DNA from: Bacteroidales bacterium
Lineage (GTDB): Bacteria; Bacteroidota; Bacteroidia; Bacteroidales; UBA932
NCBI GenBank assembly: GCA_017962375.1
Contig: JAGCVJ010000011.1
Span: 186,001 to 250,000, forward strand
Direction: 5' to 3'
Length of the DNA stretch: 64,000 nt
Part shown: positions 7,470 through 16,408 of the stretch, piece after piece
Position numbering within the stretch: position 1 is the first letter of the stretch
Layout of the letters: every line of letters starts with the position of its first letter
Translations under genes and position numbers: made by a program
Notes under the pieces: model-generated
Told to the model about the DNA's origin: nothing
Databases searched by the model: none
The model's input: the letters and a program-made list of their open reading frames with translations, nothing else

Positions 7470-8675
7470 ATGAAGAAGCTGTTTCTTTTCTCGGCGATGA
7501 TGCTTGCAGGCGTTCTGTGCATGGCTCAGAACAAGGTTTCCAATGCGGGCATATATTACTATGACTCAAACTCCTACGGAGTTATGCAGAGGGATAGTGC
7601 AGACTACTATAGAGTTGTGGAAAACAACAACTCCTTCAACGACTATTATTCCAAGGACAATAGCCTTAGGGCCAGCGGAACGGTGATTTCCGTAGATCCT
7701 TCGGACGACGGCAACACCGTGTTCGACGGCACTTTCATTGCCTACTATCCGAGCGGCAAGGTCTGGATCAAGCAGTTTTTCAAAGACGGCAAGAACGACG
7801 GAGAGTATACCGAGTACTACGAGAACGGCCTGATGAAGCAGCACGAGTTCTACAAGGCAGGCGTTCTGGACGGAGTGAAGACCGTGTTTGAGGAAGACGG
7901 CAAGACCTGCAAGCAGTGGGAGTACAAGAACGGCGAGCTGGTGAACGACGTATATACCCAGAGCGGCAGCGGCTATTCCGTGGAGTACGACACCCAGACA
8001 AAGGAGCCCGTATGGAGAGATCCCGAGACTTCAGACCTGAAAGCCTACAGGACCAAGGACGGGCAGATTATCAGGGCATACGCCATCAACGGCCTGTATG
8101 TTTCAATAGACGTGGCTTACCAGCATTACTTCGGCAAGTATTACGTTCTGCAGCTCTATATCCAGAACAATTCTCCGGAAGACGCTTACTTCTCGTTTGA
8201 CAATACTTCTATCCAGAGCCCTCAGGGATACATCAAGCTTTTCTCAAAGAGCGATTTCAGCCGCAGGATGAACAGCCGCCAGGGCTGGGCCCAGTTCGGC
8301 ATATCAGCCGCTTCGTTTGCAACCGCCATTACGCTTGAGGCCATTACAGACGACGCATTCTACCGCCAGGACAGAAGGCATCACCGCACCTTCGGAAGAG
8401 ATCTTGCTCATGACATGTCGGCCTTCCTTATCCGCCAGAGCGCTGTTGTAGGCAGCATCCTGGTTTCCGGAATGTTCAACGAGGGCAACGCCAAGGTGCT
8501 CAACAAGAATATCGGCTATCTGCAGAACTACCAGATCAAGCCAAACACCTCCATTACCGGTTACGCTTACGCAAAGTACAGCCCTTCAGCCAAGCAGATT
8601 CTGGTCAACCTTCCTATCAACGGCAAGGTGTACCAGTTCCCTGTTGACGTCACACATCTGAAAACCATTAAATAG
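7470..8675 (+). CDS. Secreted MORN-repeat protein
   Basis: 401 residues. Signal peptide MKKLFLFSAMMLAGVLCMAQ with cleavage before Gln/Asn. Residues about 85-150 hold MORN-like repeats (FIAYYPSGKVWIKQFFKDGK, GEYTEYYENGLMKQHEF, GVKTVFEEDGKTCKQWEYKNG), which form beta-hairpins. The C-terminal 200 residues have two hydrophobic stretches around ISAASFATAITLEA and QSAVVGSILVSGMF, possibly membrane-associated, and a final beta-rich segment. The gene is convergent with the copper ATPase, the stop codons being 3 bp apart. Function unknown; such repeats also occur in YwqK-like proteins. Confidence 0.75.
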   Translation: MKKLFLFSAMMLAGVLCMAQNKVSNAGIYYYDSNSYGVMQRDSADYYRVVENNNSFNDYYSKDNSLRASGTVISVDPSDDGNTVFDGTFIAYYPSGKVWIKQFFKDGKNDGEYTEYYENGLMKQHEFYKAGVLDGVKTVFEEDGKTCKQWEYKNGELVNDVYTQSGSGYSVEYDTQTKEPVWRDPETSDLKAYRTKDGQIIRAYAINGLYVSIDVAYQHYFGKYYVLQLYIQNNSPEDAYFSFDNTSIQSPQGYIKLFSKSDFSRRMNSRQGWAQFGISAASFATAITLEAITDDAFYRQDRRHHRTFGRDLAHDMSAFLIRQSAVVGSILVSGMFNEGNAKVLNKNIGYLQNYQIKPNTSITGYAYAKYSPSAKQILVNLPINGKVYQFPVDVTHLKTIK

Positions 8676-8678
8676 GAA

Positions 8679-10897
8679 TCAGATCTTCCGGAAGTTCAGC
8701 AGCAGAGAGTTGCTGACTACGCACACGCTTGAAGCCGCCATTGCAGCTCCGGCAATCATCGGATTGAGCATGAAGCCGTTCACCGGGAAAAGCACTCCCG
8801 CGGCAACAGGTATCGCGACAATGTTGTAGATAAAAGCCCAGAACAAGTTCATTTTAATAGTCTTGACTGTCTTCTGCGACAGCCGGACGGCTGAGGCCAG
8901 CTTTCTCAGATCCGAGCCCGGAAGGGTGATCTTGGCGCTGTCCATTGCAATGTCGCTGCCGCTGCCCATAGCAATGCTGACATCGGCCCTTGCAAGCGCC
9001 GCTGAATCGTTGATTCCGTCTCCAACCATAGCCACTTTCTTGCCTTCGGCTTGCAGGTGGCGTATGTACTGCTCTTTGTCTGCTGGCAGCATTGAGGATT
9101 TCACTTCCCTGATTCCGCATTCCTCGGCGATGGCTTTTGCCGTGAGAGCATTGTCGCCGGAGAGCATTACCACTTCCATTCCCAGCTCCTGGAGTTCCTT
9201 TATAGCCTGCTTGGATGTTTCCTTTACCTTGTCCGCTACAGCGATAACAGCCAAAACTTTTGCGCTGCCTGCAAAATAGACAACTGTCTTTGCCTGAGAT
9301 TCATATTCCTTGGCCTTTGCCAGGATAGAGGCGGGGATTTCAATTCCCTCATTGTTCATCAGCTGAAGGTTTCCGGCAAAGAACCTCTCGCCTTGGTGGA
9401 GGCAGCTGGCGCCCAATCCGGGCATATTCTGTATTTCAGACACTTCAGCATGCGGGTAATATTTTGCAATGGCCTCGGCGACAGGGTGCTGGGACAGGGC
9501 TTCCATTCCGCCCAGCACGGCTTTCAACTCCTGGGCAGCATCTTCCCAGTATTCGATTGTTACTTCAGGATGCCCGGCAGTAAGGGTTCCGGTCTTGTCC
9601 AGTGCCACTATATCTGTCTTGCGGAAATTCTCCAGGGCCTCGGCGTCTTTGATGAGGATGCCGTTCTGCGCTCCCTTGCCGATGCCCACCATAATGGCGG
9701 TAGGGGTTGCAAGCCCCAGGGCGCAAGGGCAGGCGATAACCAGCACGGTAACCAGGGAGAGGATGGAATGCACCAAATAGTTGTTTCCGGATGAGAGTCC
9801 GCATACATTCCAGACTAAGAACGAGAACACCGCTATGCAGATAATCGCCGGAACAAATACGGAGGCAATCTTGTCTGCCAGTTTCTGGCTCGGGGCGCGG
9901 CTTCCCTGGGCCTGCCTTACTAGTTCGATTATCTGCGCCAGTGATGTTTCAGCTCCGACTTTCTCGGCCTTGAAACAGAAGCTTCCTGTCTGGTTAATGG
10001 TGCCCGCATACACCTTTTCCCCGGCCTTTTTCTCCACCGGTATACTTTCTCCGGTAAGCATGCTTTCGTCCACGAAGCTTTCTCCTTCCACAACCGTTCC
10101 GTCCACGGCAATCTTCTCTCCAGGTTTCACCACTACAATATCTCCCGCCGCCACGTCTTCAATGTCAACGACAAGGATTTCGCCTCTTTTTTTCACCGTC
10201 ACTTTCTTTGGCTGGAGACCTGCCAGGCGCCTGATCGCTGAGGAAGTGGAAAACTTGGCCCTTTCTTCCAGCAGCCTTCCCAAAAGAATGAAGGCTATGA
10301 TTACAGCGCAGGTTTCAAAGTACACGTGGCTTTCCAGGCCGCGGCTTGTCCACACGCTGGGGAAGAGGGTGTTGAAGACGCTGAAAAGATATGCCACTCC
10401 TGTGGAAAGGGCTATCAGCGTATCCATGTTGGCGTGGCCGTGACGGGCCTGGTTCCAGGCGTTTACGTAGAAATCTCTTCCAAAGAATACTATGGAGATT
10501 GTGGCCAAGGCCCACATTATGAGGTTTGCGGTCTTTTGCGGCAAAAAGAAATCACCGGAATGCCCCATCGAGGACATTCCGATGATAACTACCGGAAGCG
10601 CTACGGTTATCGCCCCAACAGTTTTCCTAAGAAGCCTCTTGACTTTTTTTTTTCGTCTTCTGAGTTGTCGGATGCTGCGGACAGTGGAGTTGTGTCCATA
10701 TCGTATCCTGCGGCGACAACGGCTTCCTTTATCTTGGCTGGGGAGATCTTGCTCTCGTCGTATTCTATGAGGGCGCTGTTGGAAGCCAGGTTCACGTTCA
10801 CGTCCTTGACTCCCTCCAGGCTTTCTATCGCCTTCCTGACGTGTGCCACGCACATGGCGCACATCATGTTCTTTACCGCAAAACTCTGTTTTACCAT
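8679..10897 (-). CDS. copA: Cu(I)-translocating P1B-type ATPase, needs a -1 frameshift at 10643-10649
   Basis: Copper(I) export ATPase of the inner membrane. Full length is 739 residues if the ribosome shifts -1 at the A10 tract. Frame one encodes the heavy-metal-associated domain with CAMC at residues 13-16; the second frame encodes the eight-helix pump. Pump motifs: [38 protein letters not shown], and the Cu(I)-type YN (helix 7) and MAASS (helix 8). All essential residues are present. The pump frame has no credible start of its own. The upstream aldo/keto reductase gene stops 1 bp before this start. Alternatives are transcriptional slippage, a real inactivating deletion or a homopolymer sequencing error. 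Stop at 8679. Confidence 0.88.
10607..10897 (-). CDS. HMA-domain copper chaperone-like product (unshifted reading of copA)
   Basis: Without frameshifting, the copA start yields a 96-residue protein: a complete HMA fold with copper-binding CAMC at 13-16 ([10 protein letters not shown]), then a charged linker and the tail [14 protein letters not shown]. In E. coli, -1 frameshifting within copA likewise produces both the pump and a free CopA(Z) chaperone, so a separate function is plausible. It shares its start and all but the last residues with the pump's N-terminal domain. Whether it accumulates cannot be told from sequence. Confidence 0.6.
   Translation of the reverse strand: MVKQSFAVKNMMCAMCVAHVRKAIESLEGVKDVNVNLASNSALIEYDESKISPAKIKEAVVAAGYDMDTTPLSAASDNSEDEKKKSRGFLGKLLGR
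10643..10649 (-). other. Candidate -1 ribosomal frameshift site A-AAA-AAG in copA
   Basis: Minus-strand A10 run (10653-10644) followed by G. In the HMA frame the codons are GAA AAA AAA AAG TCA, which contain the heptamer A-AAA-AAG in the correct phase, the same slippery sequence used by E. coli dnaX. Slipping -1 gives AAA then GTC and enters the pump frame. No upstream SD-like stimulator was seen; an imperfect hairpin (GATAAC/GTTATC) begins roughly 40 bases downstream. Confidence 0.7.
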
Positions 10898-10898
10898 A

Positions 10899-12221
10899 TT
10901 AAAACTCGCTGCTAATCTTTTCCATCAGGTCCGGAATCGGCAGATGCTGAGGGCATTTGCTAAGGCACTCCTGGCAGCTTGCGCACTGCTCTGGACCGCC
11001 GCCGGAAGCGAATTCCTTGCGGAAGGCCTCTGCGAAGGCGGCCTTGTTCTTTGCATAGTCCTCAGGACTCTGGCTTTCCTTGTTAGGAACGGTGCCGTTC
11101 ATCACGAACTTGTTGTATGTTGCAAATACTGAAGGAATCTCAACCTCGAACGGGCAAGGCATGCAGTAACGGCAGGCCGTGCAGTTGATCCTCTTGTAGC
11201 TCTGGTACTCGAGGATGGCCTTCTGGAGAGTTGTCTGCTCGTCGAGAGTCAGAGGCTTGAAGTTGGTGAAACTCTTCAGGTTATCCACAAGATGCTCCAT
11301 ATAGGTCATTCCGCTCAGCGATACCAGGATGTTCGGAAGGCTTCCAAGATATCTGAACGCCCAGGAGGCGATGCTCATGTCAGGATTCTTGGCCTTGAGG
11401 ATCTTGTTGGCTGATTCGGACAGCGTTGCCAGTCTTCCGCCAAGCAGAGGCTCCATGATCACTGCCGGAATCTTCCTTTCTGCAAGTGAGTTGTAGAGAT
11501 ACTCGCCGTCTTCTTTCCAGTCTATGTAGTTGAGCTGGATCTGGACGAAGTCCCAAGGATGGAGGTCGATTATATGCTCCCAGCATTTGCGGTCAGAGTG
11601 GAAGGAGAATCCCAGATTCTTGATCCTGCCTTTTTTCTTCTGCTCTGCCAGATATGCGTATCCGCCCATCTCCTCGTAAACCTTGTCATAAGACTTTATG
11701 TCGGAAATGGAGTGGAGGAGGTAATAGTCGAAATAATCCACGCCGCACCTCTGCAGCTGCTCTTCGAATATCTTGGCTATGTCTTCTTTTTCCCTTACCC
11801 TGTAGCCCGGCATCTTGTCCGCCAGAAGCCAGGTGTTCCTAGGATACTTTTTCAGGGCGCGCCCGATGATGCCTTCGCTCTTTCCGCCGTGATAGACGTA
11901 AGCGGTATCGTAGTAGTTGATGCCGTGTGCGTAAGCGTAGTCCACCAGTTCCTGAACTTTGGCTTCATCTACAGGAGCGTTTCTGCCAGGACCGTTTGTC
12001 GGGAATCTCATGCATCCGAATCCGAGCATGGAGACCATATCCCCGTTCTTGTAGTTGAGCCTCTTGTCGCAAGGAGTTATGTCTCCGCTATCTGCCTTTG
12101 CCTGAAGGTTTGTCAAGAACGGATTGTTCTTGAAAGAAACTGTGCTGGCTGCCAGCGCTGCGGCTCCGAGCCCGAAGATTTTCAGGGCTTTCCTGCGGCT
12201 GATATCTTTGTTGTCGTTCAT
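10899..12221 (-). CDS. Fe-S aldo/keto reductase with Tat signal
   Basis: 440 residues. The N-terminus SRRKALKIFGLGAAALAAS is a twin-arginine signal, so the protein is probably exported folded with its cofactor. Residues about 60-340 form the aldo/keto reductase barrel (YYDTAYVYHGGKSE with the catalytic Tyr, DYYLLHS). The C-terminus has two ferredoxin-like cysteine clusters, CTACRYCMPCPFEV and CASCQECLSKCPQHLPIP, for 4Fe-4S clusters. The substrate is unknown. It lies directly upstream of the copper ATPase (1 bp between stop and start) and probably shares a transcript with it; the link to copper is positional only. Confidence 0.88.
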   Translation of the reverse strand: MNDNKDISRRKALKIFGLGAAALAASTVSFKNNPFLTNLQAKADSGDITPCDKRLNYKNGDMVSMLGFGCMRFPTNGPGRNAPVDEAKVQELVDYAYAHGINYYDTAYVYHGGKSEGIIGRALKKYPRNTWLLADKMPGYRVREKEDIAKIFEEQLQRCGVDYFDYYLLHSISDIKSYDKVYEEMGGYAYLAEQKKKGRIKNLGFSFHSDRKCWEHIIDLHPWDFVQIQLNYIDWKEDGEYLYNSLAERKIPAVIMEPLLGGRLATLSESANKILKAKNPDMSIASWAFRYLGSLPNILVSLSGMTYMEHLVDNLKSFTNFKPLTLDEQTTLQKAILEYQSYKRINCTACRYCMPCPFEVEIPSVFATYNKFVMNGTVPNKESQSPEDYAKNKAAFAEAFRKEFASGGGPEQCASCQECLSKCPQHLPIPDLMEKISSEF

Positions 12222-12269
12222 GGTAGGGTATCTGTTTTTTTATGTTTATGCAAGTTAAGAAAAAAATGA

Positions 12270-12836
12270 TTAGTCGGGGAGGATGGTCACCGGCATACCC
12301 ACCCAGGCGTAGTTTTCCTTGAGGTGGATGATATCTTCGTCGCGGAGGCGTATGCAGCCCTCGCTTCCTCTTCCGGGCACGCTGTCCTCGTTGTTTGTGC
12401 TGCCGTGGATGCCTATGCCGCTCCACTTGTAGGTGTTGAGCCTGAGGAACCACTTGCCGTAGGAGAGGATGCTGCCCCTTCCGTCTCCGAAGTCGTGCTT
12501 CCAGTATCCGCTAGGCTGGATCTGGGAAATCTTGAATGGCTTTCCCTCGGGCGATTCCGGAGTTCTCATATCGCCTTTTTTCTGCTTGTTGCCGGGATTC
12601 TTTCCCACGCATACCGGATACTCGGCGATGAGGGTTTTCTCTCCCTTGACCTTTGCGTACACATAGAGCTTGAACTCCTTCTTGGAGATCACGATGTAAG
12701 ATGTGCTCTTTGGAAAAGTCCCCGAGTAGTGGACTTTTCTGGCGGCTTTGTCCGTGTCTGTCTTCTGGGCGGCGGATTCAGGTCCGCATCCCAGGATCAT
12801 CACGGCAATAGCCATTATTGCTGTCAGTATTTTCAT
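12270..12836 (-). CDS. L,D-transpeptidase (YkuD) lipoprotein
   Basis: 188 residues. Lipoprotein signal MKILTAIMAIAVMILGCG with Cys at 17. The YkuD domain spans about residues 45-188 and ends with the catalytic signature IGIHGSTN..GRGSEGCIRL, where His and the Cys of GCIR form the active site. YkuD enzymes make 3-3 crosslinks in peptidoglycan or anchor proteins to it, in the periplasm. The gene starts 6 bp after the DUF4890 gene, suggesting one operon. The domain is complete. Confidence 0.9.
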   Translation of the reverse strand: MKILTAIMAIAVMILGCGPESAAQKTDTDKAARKVHYSGTFPKSTSYIVISKKEFKLYVYAKVKGEKTLIAEYPVCVGKNPGNKQKKGDMRTPESPEGKPFKISQIQPSGYWKHDFGDGRGSILSYGKWFLRLNTYKWSGIGIHGSTNNEDSVPGRGSEGCIRLRDEDIIHLKENYAWVGMPVTILPD

Positions 12837-12842
12837 TTCCCT

Positions 12843-13409
12843 TTAATTCTGCTGAGCAGGCCTTTGTCCTGCAGGCCTCTGTCCACCAGGTCTTTGTCCG
12901 CCCTGACGGTTTCTGTTTCTCATTCTCTCCATCATCTCCTGCTGCTGTTTCAGCCTCTTGGCCTCAATCACCTGATACGCGGCAAACTGTTCTTCGGTCA
13001 GGGCTTTCTTGATTTTCTTGTCGCACCTTTCACGGGAAGCCTTCATCTGCTCCTGGGTGCTGTTCATTCCGGTGCTTACTCTGGATACGCGTGGCGCACC
13101 ACCACCTCTCATTCCGCCACCCATTCCGCCAGGTCTCATTCCGCCTCGTCCCTGAGGCATCATGTTTTCAATTTCCTTTTCCCTGTTGAGAATTGCCTTG
13201 TAGACTTTCTTGTACTGGTCTTCAGTGAGCTGGAGAGTGTCCTTGAGACGGTCTGTCTGCATGGTTGCCCTTTCCTGAGGAGTCAGTCTCTTAGGTGGCT
13301 GGCGACGTTCCTGCTGAGGTTTCTGGGCTTGGGTTGAAGTCGTGTCCTGGGCCATCGCCGAGGAAAAAGCCAGAATGGCTGCCGCAACGAATAAAATGAT
13401 CCTTTTCAT
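12843..13409 (-). CDS. DUF4890 / LTxxQ-like secreted protein
   Basis: 188 residues. Signal peptide MKRIILFVAAAILAFSSAMAQ. Residues about 40-75 (RLTPQERATMQTDRLKDTLQ, LTEDQYKKVYKA) match the DUF4890 pattern with LTxxQ motifs, repeated as LTEEQFAAYQ near residue 140, reminiscent of CpxP/Spy-type helical periplasmic proteins. A low-complexity Met/Gly/Arg-rich stretch (GRGGMRPGGMGGGMRGGG) separates the two helical parts, and the C-terminus is a run of GGQRP-like repeats. The Met-rich parts could bind metal such as copper, which would suit the nearby ATPase, but this is inference. First gene of the probable operon. Confidence 0.8.
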   Translation of the reverse strand: MKRIILFVAAAILAFSSAMAQDTTSTQAQKPQQERRQPPKRLTPQERATMQTDRLKDTLQLTEDQYKKVYKAILNREKEIENMMPQGRGGMRPGGMGGGMRGGGAPRVSRVSTGMNSTQEQMKASRERCDKKIKKALTEEQFAAYQVIEAKRLKQQQEMMERMRNRNRQGGQRPGGQRPAGQRPAQQN

Positions 13410-13472
13410 ATCGCTTTGTTTTTATGTTTCAACTTTAGTTTGACTCTTAAACCGCTGTTTGTAAAGTCAGTT

Positions 13473-15299
13473 TCAGCCTTCTTTATGTGTCAGTCCGAGC
13501 TGGGCTCCCTTCTGCTTCATCAGTTCGAATGCCTGCTCGAAGTTGTTCTCGATCTTGCCGTCCAGAATGGCTTCCTTCACATACTCCTTGATCTGTCCGA
13601 TCAGGTTGCAAGGCTCGATTCCGTAATACTCCATCACCAGCTCTCCGGTTATAGGGTTCTTGAAGTTGCGGATGGCGTCCTTGGCTTCCACGTCCACAAG
13701 TTTCTGCTTTACCAGCTGGAAGTTGCCTTTAATACGCCTGACCTTTGCCTCGTTCTTGGAAGTTATGTCCGCGTTGCAGAGAATCATAAGGTCGTCTATG
13801 TCGTCTCCGGCATCAAACAGGAGCCTTCTGACAGCGGAATCGGTGACAATGTCCTCTACAAGGGCTATAGGCCTAAGGTGCAGGGCCACAAGCTTCTCTA
13901 CGTATTTCATCTTCTCGTTCAGGGGCATCTTCATCTGCTTGAAAATGCCTGGAACCATCTTGGCTCCCACAACCTCGTGGCCGTGGAACGTCCATCCCGT
14001 GCCGCTCTCGTATTTCTTGGTTGCCGGCTTTCCGATGTCGTGGAGCAGGGCCGCCCATCTCAGCCACAGGTTATCGGACTGGGCGGCGACATTGTCCACA
14101 ACCTGAAGCGTGTGGGCAAAGTTCTCCTTATGGCCTTTTCCTTCCATTGTCTCCACTCCCTGCAGGGCGGAAAGCTGAGGCAGGAATTCCTCCAGAAGGC
14201 CCGTCTGCTGCAAAAGGTTCAGGCCAATGGAAGGCTGGTCGCAGAGGAGAATCTTGTTCATTTCCTCGGCGATTCTTTCCCGGCTGAGTATCTCCAGCCT
14301 TTTCTTGTTTCTCTTGATGCTCTCGATGGATTCCGGAACAATGGTAAAGTGCAGCTGAGAGGCAAACCTGACGGCCCTTATCATCCTCAGAGGATCGTCC
14401 GAGTAGGTGATATCCGGATCCAGCGGGGTTCTCAGCAGGCCTTTCTGCAGGTCTGCTACTCCGCCGAACGGATCTACCAGATTGCCGTAGTCTTCCTTCT
14501 GCAGGCTGAAAGCCAGCGCGTTAACGGTAAAGTCTCTTCTTTTCTGGTCATCCTCGAGAGTTCCGTTTTCCACAATCGGCTTTCTGGAATTGCGGTTGTA
14601 GGATTCTTTTCTGGCTCCCACAAACTCTATCTGCATTCCGTTGTATTTGAACATTGCGGTTCCGAAGTTCTTGAACACGGATACCTGACTGTGCACCTTC
14701 TCTCCCGCGGCCTTGGCTATCTCTATTCCGCTTCCTTCCACCACTATGTCTATGTCGTTGCGCGGCCTCTGTAGGAAGCAGTCACGCACAAAGCCTCCTA
14801 TCACAAAGGCTCTTACGCCGTGCTCTGCCGCTGTTTCAGAGATTATCTCGAATATCTTGTCTTTAAGGAATATGTCGTTTCCTCCTGTCATTGTCTGTTC
14901 TTTCTTTTCTTCGGGGTAGGCAGGTATGTCGCCGATGAACACATACTGTTTTTTCTCCTGGTCATACCGGCAGGCAAAGGTTTCCTTCCCGTTTGTGGCC
15001 ACTATGTATTCTACCTTGAGTATCAGCGCATAATGCCATATCTGCTCAAATGTCCTGGAAGAAATCTTAACCGTGGGTCTCTTGCATTCCACAATCATCT
15101 TGGGGGCGAGGTCTTTCCCGTAGCAGACGATATCGCACCTTAACTTTACATCGCCGATGGAGATTTCAGTCTCGCTGCCCATCATGTGCAGAGGCCAGCT
15201 CCGCTTTTCGTTGAGATAGCGGATGAACTGCTGCCGGACGTTCTCTTCCGGGGTCAGCGCCACGCGTTTCTTTCTGAGCGGATCGAAAATCTCTTCCAT
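13473..15299 (-). CDS. Fusion: HsdR_N-like PD-(D/E)XK domain + CCA-adding tRNA nucleotidyltransferase with HD domain
   Basis: 608 residues from the ATG at 15299 (a GTG at 15308 overlaps the promoter). Residues 1-130 resemble the type I restriction HsdR N-terminal domain with a complete nuclease core: Asp56 (RCDIV), Glu71 and Lys73 (VECKR). Residues 137-430 are a class II nucleotidyltransferase (VIGGFVRDC, DxD at 182/184, RRDFTVNALA). An HD phosphohydrolase domain (WAALLHDIGKP) follows. The C-terminal part adds or repairs CCA on tRNAs. A linker EEKKEQTMTGG joins the parts. As far as I know, other Bacteroidales encode the HsdR_N protein separately near holA. The gene is divergent from holA. The fused domain suggests a role in tRNA 3'-end processing, not proven. 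Confidence 0.87.
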   Translation of the reverse strand: MEEIFDPLRKKRVALTPEENVRQQFIRYLNEKRSWPLHMMGSETEISIGDVKLRCDIVCYGKDLAPKMIVECKRPTVKISSRTFEQIWHYALILKVEYIVATNGKETFACRYDQEKKQYVFIGDIPAYPEEKKEQTMTGGNDIFLKDKIFEIISETAAEHGVRAFVIGGFVRDCFLQRPRNDIDIVVEGSGIEIAKAAGEKVHSQVSVFKNFGTAMFKYNGMQIEFVGARKESYNRNSRKPIVENGTLEDDQKRRDFTVNALAFSLQKEDYGNLVDPFGGVADLQKGLLRTPLDPDITYSDDPLRMIRAVRFASQLHFTIVPESIESIKRNKKRLEILSRERIAEEMNKILLCDQPSIGLNLLQQTGLLEEFLPQLSALQGVETMEGKGHKENFAHTLQVVDNVAAQSDNLWLRWAALLHDIGKPATKKYESGTGWTFHGHEVVGAKMVPGIFKQMKMPLNEKMKYVEKLVALHLRPIALVEDIVTDSAVRRLLFDAGDDIDDLMILCNADITSKNEAKVRRIKGNFQLVKQKLVDVEAKDAIRNFKNPITGELVMEYYGIEPCNLIGQIKEYVKEAILDGKIENNFEQAFELMKQKGAQLGLTHKEG

Positions 15300-15305
15300 A
15301 ACACA

Positions 15306-15333
15306 CAAATATAGGAAAAAACAACTAAATTTG
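15306..15333. promoter_or_regulatory. Divergent promoters for the CCA enzyme and holA
   Basis: Minus strand TATATTTG (15313-15306) lies 6 bp before the CCA-enzyme ATG at 15299, giving a near-leaderless message. Plus strand TAAATTTG (15326-15333) lies 24 bp before the holA ATG at 15358. The two boxes are 12 bp apart. Confidence 0.55.
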
Positions 15334-15357
15334 GAGATACAATCAGACAGCTAGGCT

Positions 15358-16398
15358 ATGGCTCAGAAAGTAGACAAGGAAGGCAGCGTTAAGAAGTTCC
15401 AGCAGATAATGGACAATATCCGCCAGAAGAAGTTTGCGGGCATGTATGTTCTTGCGGGCGAGGAGCCTTATTATTCTGATGTAATCATCGATGCTCTCAA
15501 CTCCACAGTCCTGGACGAGAGCCAGAAAGACTTCAACCTGAGCATTGTCTACGGCAACGAGTCTGATGCGGGTCAGATTGTCTGCCTTTGCAGAAGATAT
15601 CCTGTTGCCAGCCCTTACCAGCTGATCATAGTCAAGGAGGCTCAGCAGCTGTCATCTTTGCAGCCGTTCGAGTATTACCTGGCCGCTCCGGCTCCTGACA
15701 CCATCCTCGTGCTCAGTTTCACGGGCAAGGCCCTGGACAAGCGTACCAACTTCTACAAGAAGCTCAAGGACAAGGCAGAGGTTCTGGAATCTTACACTCT
15801 GGACGAGTGGAAGGTCCCGCAGTGGATCACAGACTACACCAAGCAGCTTGGCTACAGCATCGAGCCTGACGCCGCCCAGCTTCTGGCACAGAGCGCAGGT
15901 ACATCGCTGAGGAAGATTGTCCTTGAGATTGACAAGCTCATCAAAGGCACTGACGGCACCGTCATAAGAGTCAAGGACGTTGAGGTGAATATCGGCGTTT
16001 CAAGAGACTACAACCCGTTTGAGCTTTGCAAGGCGATAGGGGAAAGGAAAATTATGCGTGCCTTCTCCATTGCCGAGGTCTTTGCTTCCAACCCCAAGAA
16101 ATACCCGATCCAGGCTACTCTTGGCGCAATGTTCTTCTATTTCAATCAGCTGCTGACTGTTGAAGCTGAACTAAGTGCCGGAGAAAGGGATTTCTTCTCC
16201 GCCTGCCAGAAGGCCGGAGTCTTTGGAACCCAGAGAGTTAGGGAATACCAGACTGCCGCAAGAAACTTCCCTCTGAAAAAGACTATGGGCGTAATCTCCC
16301 TGATCAAAGACACAGACCTCAAGTCCAAGAGCAACTACGGCGGCAATTCCACAGACGGAGCTCTCCTGAACGCCCTGCTGACAAAGCTTTTCGTTTAG
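15358..16398 (+). CDS. holA: DNA polymerase III subunit delta
   Basis: 346 residues. The delta subunit opens the sliding clamp within the clamp loader. The N-terminal part (FAGMYVLAGEEPYYSDVIID) is the typical start of the delta AAA+-like domain, followed by ..VLSFTGKALDKRTNFYKKLK and the helical domain with LLAQSAGTSLRKIVLEIDKL. The C-terminal collar domain ends GALLNALLTKLFV. Length is normal. A stray copy of its last 13 codons, differing only at synonymous sites, lies at 23109-23147 next to a fragment of alr. Convergent with the following secreted-protein gene. Confidence 0.93.
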   Translation: MAQKVDKEGSVKKFQQIMDNIRQKKFAGMYVLAGEEPYYSDVIIDALNSTVLDESQKDFNLSIVYGNESDAGQIVCLCRRYPVASPYQLIIVKEAQQLSSLQPFEYYLAAPAPDTILVLSFTGKALDKRTNFYKKLKDKAEVLESYTLDEWKVPQWITDYTKQLGYSIEPDAAQLLAQSAGTSLRKIVLEIDKLIKGTDGTVIRVKDVEVNIGVSRDYNPFELCKAIGERKIMRAFSIAEVFASNPKKYPIQATLGAMFFYFNQLLTVEAELSAGERDFFSACQKAGVFGTQRVREYQTAARNFPLKKTMGVISLIKDTDLKSKSNYGGNSTDGALLNALLTKLFV

Positions 16399-16408
16399 GT
16401 GAATATTC

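Noticed and set aside
12324..13337. 337-codon plus-strand frame over the L,D-transpeptidase and DUF4890 genes
   Set aside because: It spans two genes on the opposite strand that have intact signal peptides and catalytic motifs.
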